A stretch of 64,000 bases of DNA from Poecilobothrus nobilitatus (taxonomy: Eukaryota > Arthropoda > Insecta > Diptera > Dolichopodidae), in assembly GCA_947095535.1 (NCBI GenBank), contig OX352774.1, positions 1,736,001 to 1,800,000 of the forward strand, written 5' to 3'. Below are positions 57,107 to 64,000 of the stretch, one piece after another. The notes beneath the pieces were generated by a model that saw only the letters and a program-made list of their open reading frames with translations, did not search any database and had not been told where the DNA came from. The position numbers and the translations under genes were made by a program. Every line of letters starts with the position of its first letter. The first letter of the stretch is position 1.

Positions 57107-58115
57107 TTTATTCAACTTAATTTTAATATTTTTGAAACAACATAATTAATTTTACTTTTATTTTATTTAATTACCAAAACAAGGTATGTACATATTTAAA
57201 CAAAAACACAAGTAAATGTAACAGTCGATGCAACCGACTTATTTATACCCTACACCTAAAAAATTCAAATTCAATTAAAAATCCATCAGTTATTTTAGTT
57301 AGGTATTTAATATAAGCTAAAAAAATAAATGCTTTTACAACCTTTATACGAAATTTCAGGTTTCTATCTTTATTAAATTCGAAGATATGCTTGTTTGGTC
57401 TTGGGAGTTCTGTGGGAGGTAACCGAACAGCTCCTCCAATTAATCTCAAATTTTGGACAAATCAGGGATTCAGGAAACAACACCCTAGTACCAAATTTGA
57501 AGTTTCTATCTTTATTAATTTCGAAGATATCCGAATTCGGTTTTGGGAGTTGTATGGGAGGTACCCGAACCCATGGGCCGATTTTATCCCAATTAGCCTT
57601 CCTTTCGTAATTAGTAACCTACTATGCAAATTTCATCAAGATAGCTTCACTAGTTTTTGAGTTATCGTGCGAACGGACGGACGGACATCGCTAAATCAAC
57701 TCAGGAGGTGATCCTGATTCAAAATATATATACATGTCCACATCTAACTCGCTTCCTTTTGGTAGTTACAAACACCATACCAAAGTTAATGTACCCTATA
57801 CTTAATGTGTAGGGTATAAAAAACTGACATTATAACATTGATATTGAAAAAAATACATAAAATATGATTGCATGATCATATTTAATGACTAATTTATATG
57901 CATAATATTAAAAAAATATATTTAAGACTTAAACAACAAAAGTTATACAATACAAAATTTGATTACCTACATAAAACTTAAACTTAAATTAAAACTTGAT
58001 GACATAATCAAAATATACTACTTTAAATACTTAATGTAGAATTATGAATATATGAACATTATTATATAATTAAATTACAATGACTTTGTTGTGAAAATTA
58101 ATATAATAAATATCA
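57107..58115. repeat. Dispersed repeat, copy 1, split by a GTCC element (partner 63620-64000)
   Basis: The parts 57150-57204 (TTTAATTACCAAAACAAGGT) and 57827-58115 (TATAACATTGATATTGAAAA, CTTGATGACATAATCAAAAT, AATTACAATGACTTTGTTG) align in order to 63620-64000. The insert 57205-57826 is absent there. Confidence 0.8.
57205..57826 (+). mobile_element. GTCC-family 5 element, full length, with known empty site
   Basis: Starts about GTAACAGTCGATGCAACCGA, with TATACCCTACAC at 57244-57255. Internal half-units include GGTCTTGGGAGTTCTGTGGG and GGTTTTGGGAGTTGTATGGG. The 3' part has GAACGGACGGACGGACATCG, GATCCTGATTCAAAATATAT and the hairpin TACCCTA...TAGGGTA (57792-57816). GTGTAGGGTATA at 57807-57818 is the exact reverse complement of the 5' motif. 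This family is the closest in layout to the common Drosophila repeat that ends in ACGGGTATAA. Confidence 0.8.
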
Positions 58116-58119
58116 CATT

Positions 58120-59110
58120 TGAATAAATTTATGAAAAGTAAATTTATGAATTGGTTAGAATAAATTGTCTGAGGTCAGTAAATTGAAAAAGTGTTGATGT
58201 AAAGTGTTTTTGAAGGTATTTCTGGAAATTGTTGAAGAATAATGATAACTAATTTTATTGAATGTAATACAACATCTGTTTATCGGTTCAATTCTTCCCT
58301 ATTTTGTATTGTGTTTATATTCCATTAAAAATTTCGGGTATCTTGTTTGTCTTACTCTATCATTAAGTCTAAATTTGTAATTAAAAGATTGGATAGCAAT
58401 ATTATTATTTAGAATCTCAAAAGTAAAACATGATAAAAATATTTGTCTATACGTGAGGACAAAGGGAGTATGTTTAAGAATATAGGTATTGTTGTGTACC
58501 TTGGAAGCTTTAAAAAGTCTGAAGGGTTATATTGGTTTCTAAATGCGAATAGAAGAAACTGTTTTTGAACTAACTCAATTATAAATACTCAGTATAAAAA
58601 GTAGAGGGCTGTTACAGAACACAGACTGATTGACTCTGAGTCCATTTTGAACGATAAGAAACGCTCATTTTTAGGTAGAAGTTGTTTTAACTAGGTTTCT
58701 TATGATTGATCTTTTTGGGCAAAGCCATTTTGATTAGGTTCTATAATTTTAACGTAACTCGAATATATATTGTCAAAAATTATTTTCTCAAAAATATTTG
58801 GTGCATACGATAGTTTGCGAAAAATGTTTGGTGTATACGATATATAGGATGGTATTTAATAACATAGTTTTAAGCATTTTTTTTATGTAGTGTTCTAATA
58901 GGCTTCCTTTCATAGATCTGGAAATATACCTATTGACAAGGAAGTTCTAAAAAATAGTAACAAAGGTACTGTTAGAGAGCTAGAACAATTTTTAAAATTA
59001 TCTCAGGGACTAAATCAGGCTAAACAGGAACTAAAAAGAATTATAGTCGATGTTTTCCAAGTATGTTTTTAATAAGTTTTCCATCAAATTTAAGTTCAAA
59101 GTTAAGATTA
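58120..59110 (-). pseudogene. LINE reverse transcriptase remnant
   Basis: On the minus strand, 58700-59060 reads, across frames, a PLFKKG-like region, then FEKIIFDNIYSS and IIEPNQNGFAQK, the RT finger block usually seen as KiFEKli...i...I.pnQHGF. Below 58620 it reads IELVQKQFLLFAFRNQYNPS, the C-terminal block after the palm. The catalytic palm between them is mostly deleted or scrambled. Many stops are present. It differs from the LINE at 59830-61650 in sequence and is separated from it by an RTE-like repeat. Confidence 0.6.
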
Positions 59111-59162
59111 CTGTTAAGATATTGAGGAATTGGTATCTAACTACAATAGGGTCAGAATTAGA

Positions 59163-59757
59163 AAATGTACTAGCGAAGTATATATAGTTAAAAGCCTTTT
59201 AAAGTTTTTTGGTTTTTTCGTTGACATGCCTAAACGGTTTGACCGATTGAGTTGAAATTTGCACAAATGTTCTTCTTAGCTTTAATGGTGTACCGAAGAA
59301 ACTTGGTTGCAATATGTTAAACAGACGAACGGACTGAGTGAAACTTTTCGGAATGAAATTTTTCAAAATGTGTGTAAAAGGATAATTCATACAAACATGC
59401 AATGACATTACTTACAAAAGAAAATGTATTACATTATGGTCTTTTATAATTGAAATGTGATTATATGTTTCGATATTAGTGAATTTATTATGGAAACTCA
59501 CTTCGCCCTAGTAGTATTCTCAATAGATTACTGATTTCTTTAAAGATTTTTTGTAGACGAATTGTCTCTTATTCTTCTGCTAAAAAAAATTTAATGAAAT
59601 GTAATTAAATGTAATAAAAACTAAAATATTAACTATCAGCATCTGTAAATGCATAGTAATACGTGAACTATATTAATTAAATTGCATTAACACAAAAGCA
59701 AAAGTTAATAATTTTTATTTCATAAAGATAACAAAATACTCCGGGTACTCTGCTAGT
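59163..59757 (-). repeat. ACTAGC-opening RTE/SINE-like repeat with a GTCC-type segment
   Basis: Minus strand: begins ACTAGCAGAGTACCCGGAG, then AT-rich DNA, ATTTTGAAAAATTTCATTCC, CACTCAGTCCGTTCGTCTG, AATTTCAACTCAATCGGTC, AAACCGTTTAGGC, and ends ATATATACTTCGCTAG. The phrase about a 'TTTCAACTCAATCGGTCAAA' segment is typical of the 3' part of insect RTE-type elements. No coding region. Confidence 0.5.
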
Positions 59758-59829
59758 ATTTTTTATATTCCAAACTTAAAATTTTTTTTTTTCTCCTATT
59801 TCAAATATGAACTACTAATCTTTTTAAAT

Positions 59830-61650
59830 TAGTGACCGTGAGTTTCGCTTCCATTGTATTTTTCGCAAAAAATTTGTATTTGAGATTACCAATCTATTTA
59901 TTTAGGATTTTTAATATATGTTCGGCTTGTAAGATTTTGAGTTGTTGTTGTATTGTATTTATATTAAATTTCTTGTATATGTAACTATGTTGAGCTTGTT
60001 CTACTTCTAGATTGAATATGTTTTTAATTGCTTTATTTTGATTTGTTTGAAGTTTCTTTATATTTTGAGACGAGCTTACTCCTCAGATTAATGATCCATA
60101 TGTTATATTTGAATGAAACAAACTGTAGTAGATGGATCTTTTTACGTCACGTCTATATATGGAACTATGTCAGATATTCTTCTGAAAATTTCCGTTATTC
60201 TCCTACATTTTAGTGCATAGTTTCATTAATATGTATATTCCAATTTAGATCTTTGTCGATACTAAGTCTTAAATATTTTTAATGATTTGCCCTATATTCA
60301 TTTTGATGTTATTACTTTAAATCTAGTTTTTCTTTATTTTGGGTTTTCAATAGTAAATATTTGGTTTTATTAACATTCATTGTAAGTTTATATTTATTTA
60401 TCATTTTCAATATTTCTATGTTATCTGCATTTATTTTGTGTTGCATACTTTAGTAATGTTTGTCACTATATACGATTGCTAGATCATCAGCATATATATA
60501 CATATCTGTCCATGGATGTATATGATCCATATATTATTGAAATAGTTTTTAAACAATTTGTGAGTTGTTCCAATTACACCCATGTTACTTAATGTTTTTA
60601 GTAAAATTTTCCTATCAAATGTCTCAAAAGCTTTTGGTTATAAAATACAATACAATAGCTATCTTATTTTTTTCGATATATGATATCATGTTAAATATTG
60701 CACTTGTGGTGTTAGCTTTTTTCCGAAATCCAGAATCCGAAATATCGGCATATCGTTTACTATTTCCGGAACATCGTTTACTACTTATAATGTTGTATTT
60801 CTCCAAATAGTGTGTTAGCTGATCATTAACAATACTTTCTATAATTTTTTCGATAATGGAAGATACTGAGATTGGTCTGAAGTTGGATATACTATCATCG
60901 TCTATATTCTTTTGGATTGGCGTTACTTTGTTAATTTTTAAATTTTCTGGAAATGTAAGGGTATTCAATGAGGTGCTGATTAGTGATGTTATGTAAGGTG
61001 TCAATTCAGAGATACAGCAATGTTTCCGTTAGGATTTCGTCAGCTCCTCTTGGTTTTGTATTTTTAAGTTTTGTAATGTAATTTTTAATGTCCTTGTCAT
61101 TTACATTTTTAAAATTAAGTCGATAATTTAATATGTCGATTTTGATAAAAAATTTCGTGTTTCGTTTTTTGCTAAGGATTCTCCAATTGTGCTGTAATAA
61201 TCATTAAAGCTATTTATTTTCACATATTTTTTTCCAGTAGATAAATTACCATTAAATATTTTATTTTCTTTACAATTATCCTTTAGAACGATAATGTCTT
61301 TAATGTTATTCAAAGTTTTTCTAGGATTATTTTTCGTTTATTAAATTTTCTTTCGTAGTACAATTTTTTTTTTGTTCCTTTTCATAGTTGTTAACATATT
61401 TAACCAGTATTTATATTTATTTTTAATCTATTTATTTTCATAGTTTTTTGTTGACTTATTATACCATACCAGTAATTTTTTGTTTTATTAGATTAATTAA
61501 TTCGGTATCTATCCAATGGATTTAAATATCTTTTTTTGGTTTTTATATTTAATTCTGATCGAATTTTTGATATTAGTACTATTATTCATAAATTTATTGT
61601 TATAATTTTTATTTTTTAATCCTATTTTTTTACAACTTTTTCGAACTTTA
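59830..61650 (-). pseudogene. LINE ORF2: linker and reverse transcriptase, broken
   Basis: Minus strand: PWIDTELINLIKQK-like linker (61480-61520), NNIKDIIVLKDNCKENKIFN (61128-61313), then RT fingers FPENLKINKVTPI, SNFRPISVSSIIEKIIESIV and GFRKKANTTSAIFNMISYIE (60624-61004). The catalytic box is YADD at 60483-60494. C-terminal region: KRSIYYSLFHSNITYGSLIW and NIKKLQTNQNKAIKNIFNL (about 60000-60160). A short internal duplication (ATCGTTTACTATTTCC / ATCGTTTACTACTTAT) adds extra residues near 60755-60790. The endonuclease is truncated. The clade is not assigned. Confidence 0.8.
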
Positions 61651-63619
61651 ACAGTTTCCATTTTACACTGATATCCCCAGAAAGTAAGAGAGACTAAGAT
61701 TCTTTTGACAGATCAATTTTACAACATCAATACCAAACTTCTCGTTAATTGATATTACGTGGAGTAATATTTTTGCAAGTAATTGGTGTTATTTTGAAAT
61801 TTAATTGTAAGAACTCGGATTTGTGATAGTATTTTATAAAAATTGAAAAGCTGTACCTGTAAGATTTTTTACTCATTAAATGACTGTTTTTCTATAGAAG
61901 TGTTATTTTAACGAAAACAATATCAAAAATGTCATAATTTGGAGAGTAAGCTACACTATTTTTAATTTCAGCGAGCTCTTTTTTACAATTTGCATCTTCG
62001 GTATTGCTTGTTGGACTGGAAATACTCATTGTACTGAATCCTTTAATCGCATCCTTAAGTTCAATTTTGCAAGTGTGGAGATCTTTTATAAAGAATTGAA
62101 AATCCTGCACCAGAGATTTTGAACTACTGCCTTAGTTGAAATTGTTGCTATTCAAAGCTATTTATAATAAAGAAAATATATATAATAAATATATAAAATA
62201 TAATTATATTAGATATATTAAAAGAGTCTCTGGCGGAACATCCTAAATTAAATATTAATTAAGGTCTGTTAGAAAAAAATATTTGATATGAACTTTTCTT
62301 AAATTAGAAATAATGAAATTATATGTAACTCAATGTTGATAAGCGCTGAGCTAACTTGTCAGAAATATTGGACTCAAGATTCGTAGTGTACCTTCAAAAC
62401 GTACGAGAACCTATTCGGCTAGAGTTGATATTACGTTTCACTACATTTATGCCACTATGAAATACCATTTTGGCGGAAAAAGCAGATTCCAAACCCAAAT
62501 CTTGGAAAAAGAAACTAACGAGATATTTTCGGTAGTTTCAATTTCAAAAAATTTTAGCTTGCGGAAGTAAATAGAATACAAATTTTAGAATACAAAAACA
62601 CTTGACTGCTAGACTCTCGGTCGGTAGTGCTCTTTCAAAACGAAAAAAAACCTATTCGACAAGATTTGGTGTTAAAATCCTTACATTTATGACACCATTA
62701 CGATGATATTATTTTGACAACAGAAGCTATGAAAGCGTCTCAAATCCATGTCAGAGTCTTCTGCGAAATCAGAGCAGTTAAAATTCACATTCATACTTAG
62801 CACGTCTACGCCTACGCCATTTTCTAGCACGTCTACGCCTAATAACACCACCCAATTGTCAATTGTTGATTCTGTGTAAAAGACATCTTTTTCATAAGAT
62901 AAGAGGTAGTAACGGGGTCCTTGCAACAATTTCCTAATTTAGGAAATTCCACTTACAGGTATACCATCTTTCCAGAACACTTTCAAGAATCACTGCCAGA
63001 TTTCCTAATCTACGGAGAATACTTTAAGTTAAAGGAAGTACAAAATTGTAATTTCAATTAATTTAAATTAATTTAAAATTTTTTAAGTAACTGGGTTTAT
63101 TCTGAATAATCTTCTTGCTTTTGAATTTTGAATGATCTCTTTTCAAAATTTCAAGGTTATAACTAAAAGATTTATTAAAATATTAACATTTTTTAAATTT
63201 TAATGTACCAGATGAAGTAGTTTTAAGGATGAAACAAAAAAGGAGAGTATTTTTCTAGTTATAAAAGATTTAAAAACGGCCTACAATTTTTTCCATAAAA
63301 CTGCGTCTAAACATACAAAAATGTTGCAAAATTTTTATAAAATTTTTAAAAATAGCGACCACTATGCTTGAAAAATGGATTTACGTTAAGTGTCCTACTT
63401 ATGGTACATTAAGCGAGCTAAAATGTTATTACTACAGTTAAATTAGAATCATTTAGTTGACGTGATATTCCAATGTTATTCTAGAAAAAAAAAAAATTGA
63501 AAAATTTATATATCAAAAAATGTTTGTATAGAGCCGGAGCTTTTAAATGAAGCAAATCAGTTTCAGTTTAGAGATCTGAAATTTGTTACTTAATTAACAT
63601 ACGTGTAGTTTTAATATTT
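61651..63619. other. AT-rich region with a diverged duplication
   Basis: Includes a weak open stretch at 61892-62110 on the minus strand of unknown meaning and the paired repeats at 62388-62700. No recognised gene or RNA. Between 62810 and 62840 the phrase CACGTCTACGCCTA occurs twice. Confidence 0.5.
62375..62705 (+). repeat. Two diverged repeat units, period about 226 bp
   Basis: Unit 1: GACTCAAGATTCGTAGTGTA, CCTTCAAAACG, AACCTATTCGGCTAGAGTTG, ACATTTATGCCACTATGA. Unit 2: GACTCTCGGTCGGTAGTGCT, CTTTCAAAACG, AACCTATTCGACAAGATTTG, ACATTTATGACACCATTACG. The order and spacing are kept, so this is an old duplication. Confidence 0.7.
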
Positions 63620-64000
63620 CAAGATTATTTTTATTTTAATTACCAAAACAAGGTTTAAAAAAATATACATATTTAAAAAAAAAAAAACAAAAAGAACAGA
63701 TATTATAACATTGATATTGAAAAAATACATGAAATATGATTGTAATTCTTAATGACTAATTTATATAAAAAACAAAATACAAAATTTGATTACCTACAAA
63801 AAAAACTTATACTCTTAAGTAAATTTTATAATTCTTAATGATATGTATGTAAGCAATAAACCGTACTACAAAAAAAAAATAAAACTTGATGACATAATCA
63901 AAATATTTTTTAAATACTTAATGTAGAATTATGAATATATGAACATTATTATGTAATTAAATTACAATGACTTTTTTGTCAAAATTAATACAAAACAAGT
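63620..64000. repeat. Dispersed repeat, copy 2 (empty of GTCC element)
   Basis: Matches 57150-57204 plus 57827-58115 with no insert. It runs to the end of the window. Confidence 0.8.

Noticed and set aside
59199..59408. Minus-strand open frame of 69 codons
   Set aside because: It lies inside a non-coding RTE/SINE-like repeat and shows no motif.
62687..62929. Minus-strand frame of 80 codons with LGVDVLENGVGVDVL
   Set aside because: The protein repeat comes from a doubled DNA phrase (CACGTCTACGCCTA); no other sign of a gene.

Overview
The window looks like intergenic or intronic DNA from an AT-rich insect nuclear genome, and a fly (Diptera) is the best fit. The reasons are the density of (TATG)n/(ATAC)n tracts, a rosa-like DD41D mariner, R1-clade and DUF4780-bearing LINEs, and many short repeats that carry a (GTCC)n tract and end in a TATACCC...GGGTATA hairpin, a layout I recall from abundant dipteran repeats. 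No bacterial feature is present. The species cannot be named from the sequence. A run of exactly 200 N (10640-10839) is an assembly gap.

Almost everything recognisable is a transposable element, and nearly all of it is broken. Left part (1-14 kb): a CR1/Daphne-type LINE on the minus strand (230-5060) split by a GTCC repeat, a Penelope-like RT piece (+, 5205-5545), a Ty3/gypsy RNase H-integrase piece (-, 5546-6365), two R1-clade LINEs (-, 6385-10639; a GC-rich island), then a second LINE ORF1 with a PHD-like finger (-, 11705-13265), also split by a GTCC repeat.

Middle-left (14-25 kb): a duplicated block (copy A 14283-17330, copy B 19636-22920) carrying a DUF4780 LINE fragment. Between the copies, inverted AAATCCC-rich arms flank a nearly intact DD41D mariner (18228-19525). 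Then come a Tc1 remnant, a diverged tandem repeat array and a SINE/RTE-like repeat.

Centre (25-43 kb): successive GTCC-bearing elements of three related families, and one short candidate host exon (34916-35132) with a start codon just after an in-frame stop and a perfect GTAAGT donor. This is the only plausible host coding sequence I found; the surrounding AT-rich DNA would then be its 5' flank and first intron.

Right part (43-64 kb): a short LTR with polypurine tract, a Helitron Rep-domain remnant, two tandem arrays whose units each contain a tRNA-like box A/box B segment followed by oligo-T, a gypsy gag-protease remnant, a repeat copy with two later insertions, a tRNA-headed SINE, more GTCC elements, and three LINE or RTE-like remnants.

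The most interesting signal is the set of GTCC elements. Across families they keep a terminal hairpin and a subterminal inverted repeat while the paired bases themselves change. They also share modules that switch at the GTCC tract. This suggests active terminal structures of the Helentron/DINE kind, but no protein-coding partner for them is visible here.
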